Assembly (NCBI RefSeq): GCF_963678635.1
Contig: NC_087063.1
Location: 66,454,471-66,518,470 of the forward strand
From: Symsagittifera roscoffensis
Lineage: Eukaryota; Xenacoelomorpha; Acoela; Convolutidae
Length of the DNA: 64,000 nt
Direction: 5' to 3'
Shown here: piece after piece, positions 10,946-22,900 of the stretch
How positions within the stretch are numbered: position 1 is the stretch's first letter
Layout: each line of letters opens with the position of its first letter
Position numbers and translations under genes: made by a program
The notes under the pieces: model-generated
The model's database searches: none
What the model saw: the letters and a program-made list of their open reading frames with translations, nothing else
What the model was told of the DNA's origin: nothing

Positions 10946-13900
10946 AGAAGAAAGAACACCTGAATTACTATACAATAAAAGCCGAGGCATCAGTATAGCA
11001 AAGTGTAAATAATAAAGTTGGTTAAAATTCATTGGTTACATCAAACAAAAACACAACATCAGAAAACAAGCAATAAACAAAACAAAACAAAACAAAACAA
11101 AACAAAACAAAACAAAACAAAACAAAACAAGTTCGGTTACAGTTCAGAACAAAACAAGTTCGGTTACAGTTCAGAAATTTGGTATTTGGCGAATATCATT
11201 TTCTTGTCCGGTTCCTCTTGGATAAGGAAGTTCCAGGATGCTGGAATTATTGACAGGAAATTATCACGTCGTTTTTCGACAACGACTGTGATCCCCAATG
11301 AAATCAATCCGTTTTCAAAATGGTTTGCTATGACAGGTTTTTCTTTGTTATGTAGAGAACTTGTTTTGTGTGCAACCTCATCTGGGAATGGCGTGAAGAT
11401 CGTGTGTGGAAGGGATGCCTTGTACCTCGGATCTGTACGTATACTTGAACATCGAGGTGGTCATTGGTCTAGTTCAATGAAGTCCTTTTCTGCGAAGTCA
11501 AGTCGTACTCTAAATCTTTTGAGTTGTGATTGTGGACGGCATGTCGGTTGTGCTTAGCCATTCTTTTGTTCGAGTGTGATGGGATCATCTAGTTTTTGGA
11601 TGTTCGTCTTTGTTGTTGTGTATTGATCTATATACTGCAAAGTATGATTTACATTTTATAAAATTATGTTAATTCAATTTCTTAATCATGATTTTAGTTA
11701 GTCGTTTTCACAAAAGCGTTTTGTTTTAGTTTGGTAATTTTGAAGAGTTACTCACCCTTGAGTACCTCCTATTAAAATTAGAAGTTTGGTCACAAAGCGT
11801 GGATGTAGCGCGGTGGGTTAGGCCGGCTATAGAGCATGCTCAGGACGTCCTCTCTGGTGGGTTAGGCCAGGAGTGGGAGTATGATTTCATGCTGTTTCTT
11901 TGAGAGGTCCTGTTATGTGATAACGTTTTATGTTGTGTTTATGTTGGTCTTTCTTGGGTTACTTTGGTTGTGTCCTTTTTTCAAACATCAAATTGTTTTT
12001 GTTATGGGTTTGTCTTGCGACTTTTTTGTGTTTTATGATTTCTTTCTTAGACTTTATAATAGTCTTCAAAAGAATAAATTATCGAGTTTTAAACTGGGTT
12101 AATCCGGTTTGGGTACTGTTGGTTTTCTTTTCTTAGTCATGCTGTTATTTTATGATTTGTGGTGTTTAGTAAGCTGCGTTGGTTAGTTTAGTTTAGTATA
12201 TAATTCCTTCCAACCGGGTTAAAGGAAAATTTGAAGTTTATTATCGTGTGTTAGAGTTGTTGAGTGTGAAAGCTTGAAACTTAAAATTATTATTTAAACA
12301 ATTCTTCGTGGGCGAGCTGTGCGAGTTTAGATAGAATTCATGTGCGAGTGAATGAAAACATTTGAAAAGGTTAGTACTGTTTTCTCATTTTATCAATTTA
12401 TTGCATAGAATTTGAATTTTACTGCGTTTGGGGGAAATTGAAAGTATAAATTTTCATCGTAATTAACGTTACTGCTTCATGTGGAAATAATTTATAGATA
12501 AAATTACTACATTTGGTATGAATTTTATTACATTTTTTAGTGCAAGAAATTAACGAATTTTAAGAGAATTCAACAAGTTTCTATTTTTATTTTTCTTTTC
12601 TGTTTTGTAGATGATTGTGATGTGAAGACTAGAAATATAAATCAATTATTAGTAGAAAATGGTTAGTACTAATTTAAATTTATTAGTGAAGAGTATTTTA
12701 AATTATACTTACCTGTTAATCTTTTGGGAAAAAGCCGTGGGGGGAAGATGTCGTGTATCAAATCTGATGTTGTTAGTAATTTGGCTAGTATGCGTATGAT
12801 GTTTTTAGTTTGTAGCAGTGGCCAAAGCAAATGAAGTGCTTTAATGGTTTTTAGTTCTTCGGTGCCTACTGGAAACTTGTAAGGTGTGTTTTGAAAGAGG
12901 TTATATATTTTATGATTATATTTAGTATTGTGAATGAATTCTAATATTGGTATTTCAAAAGGCTGGATAAATTCATGCGGGATAAGGAAGGGTCTGGATT
13001 TTTCTGCATTGAAGGTCTTCGTGATGGGACAAAATATATACATTTGGGTTACTGGTTCATAGTTGCGGAGGATGCCGTAGATGTTAGTATCTTTGATGCA
13101 ATATGTAAATTTAAGAAAAAATGGTGACGTGTACTTTGAGTCTAGAAACCGAAAACGATGGTGAGGTTGTCTTGATGGGGTATGCAAACCAAAATGATTT
13201 TGTATGAAACGATAGTATGTATATGTGTGGGTTTGTTTAGTGCGTAACATAATATCGTGGGAACAGTGCTAATCGCGTTCATGTGGTGAAAGAAAGTGAA
13301 AGGTTAGTGAAAATAACTGAAATTTGTCATGGAAACTTTTGTATGCTTGAATGTCAGCTAGTGATTCTGAAATGATGTGATCATACTTTCTATGAAAAAT
13401 ATTAATTGTGAATACGTATGATGTTTAAAAAAAATTTTTTCTGTTAGTTGCGGGTTTGTGAAGCGGTCTTCATCTAAAAATTGGTCTTGATTAGGGCGGA
13501 TGATATTATGATCGTAGTATTCTATTGCAAATTTGTTAGCTCGGGGTGCAGTGAATGTTTTTAGTAACTTTTTATATCCAACGTAAGTATATTGTCGAGG
13601 TGTTAGTGTTGTGGTGAGTCTATATAACATATTTTTGTTCTTTTCTATGCTGTCATGATTATTTGTTAGTGGTAGGCAAAGGGGGTTGATAAAATTATAA
13701 TAAGCTTCCATTGAAGTGTTGGCCTTAAAACATGTTCATCTACAAAATTGCGTGTGTCATTGGTATCGTTAGGTGTGTTTAATGTATATTGCGGAAATGA
13801 GGGTAAGGTGATTTCAAGAAAATTTTTCTTGTTTGTATGTTGTGGGTGATTAATAGATTCGCAGGCTGTTCCGGGCTTGGTTGAGAATGGGTGATTTGGG

Positions 13901-16900
13901 AATTTTCGTTTAAAAGTGCGATAAGCTCTGTGAGTGCTACTAGGTGTTTCGGTGGATGTGGATGATTGTGTGAATGATGCAGTGTAAGCTGAGGAGGGTG
14001 TAGGAGTAGGTGGGTTTGATGATTCTATTGTGGTTGATAATTGATGTATTGTGAGGGTGTTAGGGTGCATTAACTGTTGGGGGGGGGTATCTGGGGAATT
14101 ATTATATGATCTGTCGGAATGAAGTGGAGAATAGGTTGGGGTCACTTGCGAAGCATAAGAAGGAGTGGAAACGGATGGGAGTGAATGATTTGATGGAATT
14201 GGTTGAAAAGGTGGTTCTGAAAAAACTGAGGAGTTGGTCTGAGTATAATTTGATGGAGATGGTTCGGAGTCTGCAAATTTGTCAGGGGTTTCTACATTAG
14301 GGTTATTAAATTGTGAGATGGAGTATAAAACTGAAATATCTGAGTTAGTATCAGAATTCGTACTTGATGATATATTAATAATAGGAAAATCGGGTGGTGG
14401 GAAAGCAAAAATTGGGATTATTGGGATTTGAGTTTGGAGGTTGGCTGGGTGGGAATTTGAGCGATGGAGGGATCCAAGTTGTCGGCTCATCGTGGGCTAA
14501 AAAATGATTTTTTTTGAGACTGAAAAGTGGTGGTGTGGGGTTGTTCTGTAATTTGTTCGTATGTATTATCATTTTGTGAATGATGTGTCATTAAATGTTG
14601 GATGGGGCTTTGTGCTATATTTGGTCTAGATTTTGGATTATTTGTGATTGGTAGGTTTCGGAAATTACGGGGAACTAATGATAAAGAATGGTTTTGTGGT
14701 AGGGGTGGCAACTGTGGTGCGGTAGGTGTTATCTCTATATTATTGTGTTCTTCGTCATAAGTGTTTTGTCTTGTGGATATTTTTGTGTTATATTCTTTTA
14801 TTTGTGCATCTAGAAGTATTTTGTTTATTGATGATGAAAAAATTCCAAAAAATCCTGCAAACAGTATACGTGCTACACTTGCTTGTCTGTTTACTTGTGT
14901 GTGTATAGCGCATGTGTTATAGATTCCTTTTAAGAGTGAGAAAAGAAATCCTATAAAGTTAAACATTGCGTATAAGATAGTTAATTTTTCTAAGATGTAA
15001 AAGGGCCATCCTAGAAAAGCTAGAATTTCGTTCTTTAGGGTAACAAAACTGAAAACATTTATAGGTGAAACATCTTGCAACATTTAAATATATGAAATCT
15101 TTAATGTCTTTAAATTATCCGTAATCTTGTGTATAAATATCTGCAAATCCTGCGGTTTCGGCAAGTTTTCTTAAATTCTGGTCAATTGACTGTCTTTTTT
15201 TTGTGTCCATTTGTGTTAATAATTCCTCCTGAAATTGTTGTGTTCTAATGTGATGTTGGATGTCTGAGGATGTCTGATTTACAATATATTCCAATTGATT
15301 GTAAATCAATATTTGGATTACGAGCAATAGCTCTGATGCTTTCGGGTGAAATATTTTTAAGTGATTGCATTAACGTAGAGTATGGTGTGAGGAGATAGTA
15401 TTTATCTTCATCAGATTTCAATTGTACTACATTGTGGCTATTTTTGTGATCCACATGGGACTGCGGTATCCCAAAAATATGTTCGTCTTGAAAGTGTGTC
15501 GACAAAATGTACTTTATTTTTATAGAATATAGGGATTCTTTGATAACAACGTTTGTCTTCAAAAACATATACTTTTTTGGTACAAGTATAAAACCATAAA
15601 AAATTTCCTTCGTAGTCTAGAAAATTTGATCTATTTCCTGACAATAAGTATCCTGCGTAGGGTATTTTTAGTACTGCTAGTGCGAGTGATTGTAGGATTT
15701 GTGTCATTTCCAATTCGCATAATTGGTGAAGTGTTCTAATTCGGAGAGTGACATTTCTTGAAAAATTCGACTGATTGTGTAGTCTAACTTCATATCTAAG
15801 TGAATATCGTAATGAATATTACCGAAATAGGTGTTATTCATTAGTGATAGTTCTTGTAAACGTGTGCTTCTACTGTCATGTGGCTTTAGCTTTCCACCAG
15901 GTTGACCTGTGCTTTTTTGAAAGTTAACTGGTATGTATGATGTTCCTTCATTTAGAGGGTGACTTGTGGCATAAGGGTTAAATTTTATTTTTCCAGTGGT
16001 CATGTCGAAACCTTTTTCGTAATCAACAAATATTTCAGAATATTGTGTTTTATAAAGTGGATTTCTGTATTTGCATGCAATTTCTGTTTCTTGATATATT
16101 TGGAAACGTGTTAATTTGTTTTCTATATCATGAATATTTCTAAAATCATTACTTTGTTTTCGGGATGGATTTTTTTGTTCGTATGGAATTGATTCTATAA
16201 AGTTTTTTTCATGAATTTTTATCATTCGAGCGTGTATTTTTGCTACTTGAAATGTTGTGCATGTATCTTCGGGAAACCAAACAATTGTTGCTTGGGTTAT
16301 TGTTGTAGGGTCACAAAAACCTTGATCATTTTTGCAAGGTAATCTAATTTCTTGAGAGATCATTGTGTTATCAGATAAATCTCGTGTGAGTTGTACTTTT
16401 TCGAGTTTTTTTTTTAATCGAAAAACTTTATTTCTTGATATCCTTTATTTTTTGTGTCTGCTTTGCAGTTTGAGGGGTCATTTGTTCCAATGTGTGGTAT
16501 CTAGTGTTTATCGTGTATGTCATAAGTTAACCTTCCGTGTGCGCCGTTGTATGAGTATTTTTCGTCTAGTTTTATATATCCTTGATATCGTTCAAGCTGC
16601 GATTGGTGTTCAGAATTGGCAAAGACTTGGAAATTGTTGGTTACCAATTTCTGAATGTGTTCGATTGATTTTTTCTAGTGGGAAGATTTATGTTTATTGA
16701 TGTATTCTTCATTGAAAAGAATTAAAAGGATTGTTGGTAAGGCGAATGTGACTTTTGCCTTTTTTACATATTTGCACATTGTCAATATTAGGGATGATAA
16801 AAATATGATGAAAATTACAAATAGTAAAAAAAAATATCTGTTCTACTTAAAATTGTTTGTATCATTTAAATAGACTTTGGATTATCGTACCTGTGAATAT

Positions 16901-19900
16901 GATCAATGATTTGGGAAAGTTGGAGATATATTTCCAATAGGGAGTAGAAAATTTTTAAAAAAATGTTGCAAAAAATTATTTAAATGATTATAAAAGCTTC
17001 AAAGTGAATGAACAAAAGTTTGAATATTATGAAAAAATTTAATAGAAGATTTAAAATTGTATTTTTAAAGATATTGACTGATCGAGAGAAGAGCATTTAA
17101 GAAATGATTTCTCTGTCGAATATTTTTTGTTGTTTGAGGCGAGATTCAAGTGTGGTAGAGTTATTTTTTGATTTTTTGGCAAGTGGGTTGAGTTTTGTGA
17201 AAAGTTGTTGGGGGATATTTTTATGGTGTTTGGGAGGTCTTCTTTGCTTTATTTTTATTTGTCGGGTGATCTGAGGGATTTTTGAGATTTTTGTACTTTA
17301 GGCTATGTTAATACGGTCGTATTTTTACTTTAGGCTAATTTATCATTTTTGGTTGGGGGGTTTTTGAGGTCTAAATTGGGAAAATATTGTTGATCTTTGC
17401 GTTATTAGATAAGGGAGGGTTATGATATTATGGTGGTATTTATTTTAGTTGTCAAGTTTTAGCGGGTTGCTTATTTTTGACCTCGAGGTTATAAAGTTAT
17501 AGTTATAGGTATGCCTGGAGTTTAATATCTTTCGGCTAATAGTTTGGTGTTATAGATATAGAAGATGACGGATTTAAGTGAATCCTATTGGCTTAATCTG
17601 AACTAGAATTGTTGCGTGTTTGTCAGCATGTTTTTTTGAAAAATGAAATATCAAAATGATCCAGAGGTGCAAAAATTATTATTTAAAATCAAAGTTGTTT
17701 TTTAAATTCAACTTTCTTTAGTATTTTAGATTGTGGAATGAATGTTTTGTAGTTTTCCTTGGGTTTGATTGAGAACTGGATACATTTTTAGATAATCTTC
17801 TACAGAATATTCAGAGTCTGTGAATACTCAGTGGTTTATTTCTGTGAATACCTGTGAATACCATCAGTGGTTTATTAGATGTTATTGATGATCCACCCAT
17901 GAGGTATGGATTCATAGTCATCTGTAGTGATTCTGCGGCATTTGGCATTTGTGAAAAATTTGAAAGTTGATTCTTTGTGATTTCATGTTGCTGAAGGTAA
18001 TAGGGAAGCGGTATTTCATTTTGCGTTTGTTTGGTTGATAAGAATGCATTAACATTGGGTTTTTTGGTTTTATTGGTTGAACAGATTATGTGTTAAATGG
18101 GTTTTGTGTATGCATTTGTTGTGGATTTTGTAAATCTCTTGGGTTTTGTGGGTAAATTTTCATATTTTGAGATGGTTGAGATTGTCGCGGTCTCTGTGTG
18201 CAATTTTCTTTAGTATATGGTGCAAAAATATCTGGTTGGTGATAATCATCTTCATCAGATGATAAACAGTTTGTATTATATGGTGTATGTTGTTGATTTT
18301 TATTTTGTTGAAAGAATGGGTAATTTTCACTATAATCCTGTGTAGGTTGTGGATTATCTGGAAAATTTACTGAATTGGTCGATTTTTTTGGGAGATTCCA
18401 ATAATGGGAACATACTTGGTTTAAATTTTGTGTATTTTTTTGGGGAGGTTGGTTTGTTCTTGGTTTGTGAGCATAATTATAATTGTGTTCTGCAAAAGTG
18501 TTTGTTGTGAACGGTTTTCGTGTTTTTGACGGTTTTGTCATTGTTCTATACGTTTGATAGTCCATATGTGAATATTTTTGAGCAACCGAAGGTTTTACGG
18601 TTGATTGTAAGGTTACCTGTGTTAGTGATTTATTTGTATTTCTTGGTGTTGTCAGATTCGGATGTATTGGTGAAATACTCTGTTGTGTAGTTGTTGCTGT
18701 TGTTTGGATGATTTCTTCATTTATGAAGTGTGATGGTGTTTGAATATCTTGTTGTGTAAGATTTCTTGTTCCATTGAGGTTTTCATTATGTATGACCGTC
18801 GAATTTAAACTGTGATTACGTGTATCAGGTAAAAACGTATTATAATTTAATGGTGTTGCATCAATGGTTAATGGTACTACTTTTACATAATCTCTGTGAA
18901 AAGATATTGTACTTATTGCTTTACTTGAGATAGCTTGTGGGATATTTAGAAATGCATATTGAGACCAGTCAGGGTCCCAAACGTAATCTGATTGTTCTGA
19001 AAGAACAGTGTCGTCATTGGTATTTTGAGGTCTGAAAGTTTTTCTTGCTTGTGAAATTAAATCTAAATTGTGGGTGAAATTAACTATTATAAACCATGCT
19101 AAAATCTTTTGTAAATCATGCTTAGTGTTTTGTGAAACATCTTCATTTGTGAAATTTTCGCGAATTATATGTAGAAACGTTGAAAATACTGTGATTTCAT
19201 TTCGTACTTTTGTATGTTTGGATGTTTCGGTTGGTGATATACTTTGAACTTATGTCTTTTCTAATATAGATATATAACTATATATTACTGCAAAAACTTC
19301 GTTTGTGAATATTGAGTTTGCTCTTTGTGAATTATGATATTGTTGCTTTTGATATGTTCTATGAATACTTATGAAAATTCTAATTCAATATCGTCTGTTT
19401 GAATTACATATTTACGATGGGCTGTATTTGGTGTGCTAAATTCTATGGTGTAAATTCCATATTGTTGTGTTAGATTACATTTGTCTTTCAAATAATGTTC
19501 AATAATTTGTCTTTCGATTTTTACATCTGGGATTTCTGCTTTGCATGGGCTGATTCCTGGTTCAAACAAACTTACGAGTAATATCTTGCAAAAATCGTGT
19601 TATCCTCTATCATCGAGTGAATCTATAAGAAAGGGAAAAACTGCTTCGTCATCTGGACTTTCGTCACTTTGAGTGTGGCTCATTTTTTTGTTTGATGACT
19701 GTTAATATATAACTATCGATGTATCTAATTGGTTAATTCCAATAATACAAGTGTACTGATTTGTGTTTGTATTGCTTTTTTATTCTTCTTTTTCCTCTTT
19801 TTGATGAATTTGAAGTTGTTTCTGAGTCGGAAAAAAATAATTGATCATGGATGGGACAATTTTTATCTATTGATTCTTTTAATTTGTATAGTTCGTCTAA

Positions 19901-22900
19901 ACTGTTGACTTCTGATTCAGAAAATGCGTTTCTATTTTTTGAAAATCTTTTTCGTGTGATTTGTCTTTGTTTGTTTATAATTTTCCTTTTTGTTGTTTGT
20001 CGTTTTGTTCTAATGTATCCAACTGTTTGTGTATGAGGTGTGATTACAAGGTCGTATTTTTTGTTATCTATTTCACAATTGTGTAAAACGATTGTTTGTT
20101 TATTTCCTAAATTTTTGATTGACATAAGGTTTAGGATGAGGGATGCAAGTAGTTGTTAGTTATTTCTATTTCCTTAAACTATTAGTCCTTACGATTTTTT
20201 GGTTAGCTTAACCTGGGTCTTTTTGTTCAGGGTTGGAGAGAAAAGTATATCGAAACCGGAGAATGATGTTCTACTTTCTCGTGGCTAGTCTAAGTTAAGG
20301 TGTTAACTTACTTAATCTTACTCAGGGGTAGTGATTGTGTTCAAGGGTTGGAGAATAGTATATCGATCCACAAGGTTCAGGTATAATTAGAACGCAAGCA
20401 ATTCGTTAGATACTATTTTAAATTTACTAAGTTTAAGATCCATCCTGGGTCTGGTAAGAGGAGGGTTCAAGTGAAGGATGAATAACTGGAGTTCTTCACT
20501 GTTTATCTTAATTTGAATGGTTAGTTTTATTGGAAAATTTCTATTAGTCCTGGGTCTTTTGAAAAGGTTGGATAGTGAATCGACGTTAGAGGTCATTAGA
20601 CACTTGCTAAGTGGGTGGGGGAGAACAAAATTGTTTTTTTTTTATCCTAGGATAGGCCTTGATGATCGGGTTTTTAATTTAGTGAAATAGAAAATTTAAA
20701 AAGATCCAAGGATAAGCCTTGATGATCTGATTTTTAAAATTAAGTGAATTTTTAAGTTTAAAATGGTTTAGATTTATTTAATAAAAAGAATTAGTTTTTG
20801 AAAGATATTAGTGAGCTTATGTTTGCTGTTATGTCTAGGTGATGGAGCTGGAACAACAGGATGATTTATGATTACTGACTATTTATTGTCAGGCTACTAG
20901 TTTTTATTTTTATTTTCAATAAATATTTTTCAAATATGTTATATAATACTGCAGAAATTAGGAAAACGATCTGAGATCTTTTTATCAATCGTTATTGTAC
21001 ATTAATAATTTTGTTTAGCGCCTGAAAAGATCATGAAGATTTACTTCAAAACTTTATGTTTGTAAATGAAAATCTAAATTCATTGCTAATAAGATTCTAA
21101 ATATAAAAGTTTGTGTTGGCTTTTGCCGTACAACCATGAAATGAAATGGTAGGTTTCTACGTAGTCGTATATCGTCTCTTGTCCGAGGTCTTCTTCCAAT
21201 AGCGGGTAGTTCTAGTATTGTTCAGAATATCGGCTCTGATCTTAGAGTCGTAGAGACATTTCAATTGAATTATTATCGTGTAACATTTTGAAAATGCTTT
21301 GTCTAAATTCTAATCTATATTTGGTTAGTTCTAAGCTATTAAGGTCTTATTCGAGACTTATGGTCGCACCAGATGAGTTAGGACCGATGTGGTTAACTCA
21401 TAGAGTAATTTCGGATAGTGTACACCGTCTGCTCGTCACGCTATCTTATTTTCGGCCGGATAGATTCGTGCAACTTCTTAGTCTAATACCGATCCTAATC
21501 TTACTCTTATATCTACTAGTCTCAGGGTGTTTAACTAGTCTCTGCTAGGCTCAATAGATCTAGAGTATACTGGCTTATTGCAACTGCTGAAGTTCTCTTG
21601 GAGAGGCAATTAATTTCTAAGTTAAATTCAAATCTCTCTGGTGCTGAAATTACAAGTAATTTCAGCACTTACAAATAAGTGGGTTGTTAGTTAGATGGAT
21701 TATGATTGGTTAATATTAAATATTTTACAGTGGTAAATTATCCAATTTATCCAATTATAAAATGTAGTTTAGATCAGGTTTCAAATCATACATGTTCCGG
21801 CTTTTGTTTGAATTGTCTGAAATATATTTTACGCCAAATTTTCGACAATATCGGTGACCTTGAGCATTTAAACGGTCAAAAACGGTTATTAGAGGTCAAT
21901 TACATTTTTTGATATGCTTTTTAACTTGTTTTTAAGGTCGGAATGAAAAGCAAATTGATTTCAGATGTCAAAATGAGCATTTTTTTTATTAGTTTAGTTG
22001 AGTTTAATTAAAATGTTACCAGCTACATTAAATCCTATTATGAATGCCTGGATGGTGACCCAACTAGAAATTCATCTCATCGTGTGGGCTACCTCGAGAG
22101 CTTAAAGAGCAGAATCAATGAAACGTAGATCAGATGAAGAGCAGTTTGTATAAAAATTCATTATCAGAAAGATATATATCGAAAAAAAATTTATAAAAAG
22201 TTTCATTTCTTTCATCTTGTCACTATTTGGCATTAACTGTACAAAGAATTTCAGAAGTTTTGTCAACCTTTTGGTTTTCAAAGTTCATATAAATACTGGA
22301 GTCAGAGGTGCCGTGGGAAAAGTTTCAGTCAACCAAAGTGCTGTAAAAGTATCAAAACCGGAACCAAATGCGTGACAAGAGAGTCGAATCTCAGAGAAGG
22401 AAAAAGAGTTTATCAAGTTTATCAGGTTTTTCATATAATTTCAATAATCTAAGAAATAAGTGATAATTGCATTGTGGTATGTATATACGATATTCTTGAG
22501 GGCCGTTTTTCAAAACATTTTCATAGTTGTCGACTTTATCTTTTATTAGGTTGATCGAACTGGTTTTCCGAGCTCGTCTAAACTCTACAAAAACCCTGTA
22601 AAAATTTTCTGTGCCGCCCTCATTCGGCGTTTTTTGAAACTTTTGACCAAAATATTGCATTTCAGCGCATCTTCCCTCGTGAAAGTAAGAAAAATATGGC
22701 GTGAGGGTGTATGGGTTGCCCTTAAAGTGGCCTCTGATGACAAGGATTTTTTAAATAAAAAGCAATTGTATAATTATGATACGAAACTTTCTACAGCAAA
22801 AAAAAATTAAATTTTAAAAACTTTTGGTTCACTTTTTTTTTAAATGTTTATTTTAATTTTTAATTTTCATGTTTCTGTTTTAGGGGTAGATCTAAGATTT

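Larger units (their letters stand above)
10443..21783 (-). mobile_element. 11.34-kb LTR-bounded retroelement without a visible pol gene
   Basis: Two 410-bp direct repeats start TG and end CA, differ at about seven positions, and are flanked by the 4-bp duplication AATC at 10439-10442 and 21784-21787. This is the mark of LTR-element integration into intron 1 of the channel gene. The primer-binding site lies inside the 21374-21783 repeat, so that copy is the 5' LTR and the element is on the minus strand, as are its ORFs. Order from the 5' LTR: repeat-rich leader, small ORFs, Gag-like ORF, envelope-like region, Ser/Thr/Pro-rich ORF, further accessory ORFs, 3' LTR. No reverse transcriptase, RNase H or integrase frame is visible between the Gag-like and envelope regions (about 16364-17810), where pol would be expected. 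It is presumably a deletion derivative mobilised in trans, unless pol is unrecognisably decayed. Confidence 0.8.
21288..21912 (+). other. Short + strand ORFs crossing the LTR, not genes
   Basis: Frames of 86 and 68 codons on the + strand run across the LTR and its border. They are antisense to the element and are explained by the LTR sequence itself. Confidence 0.6.

Noticed and set aside
11018-11557. 179-codon + strand ORF inside the LTR element
   Set aside because: It starts in a perfect AAAAC repeat and runs antisense to the element's other genes. The minus strand of the same bases also reads protein-like, so the + frame is probably a shadow, though this is not certain.
16365-16700. 111-codon + strand ORF in the LTR element
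   Set aside because: Antisense to the element, begins next to the envelope-like start, and has the Phe/Cys/Ser bias of a reverse-strand shadow.
21288-21548. 86-codon + strand ORF
   Set aside because: It is explained by the 5' LTR of the minus-strand element.
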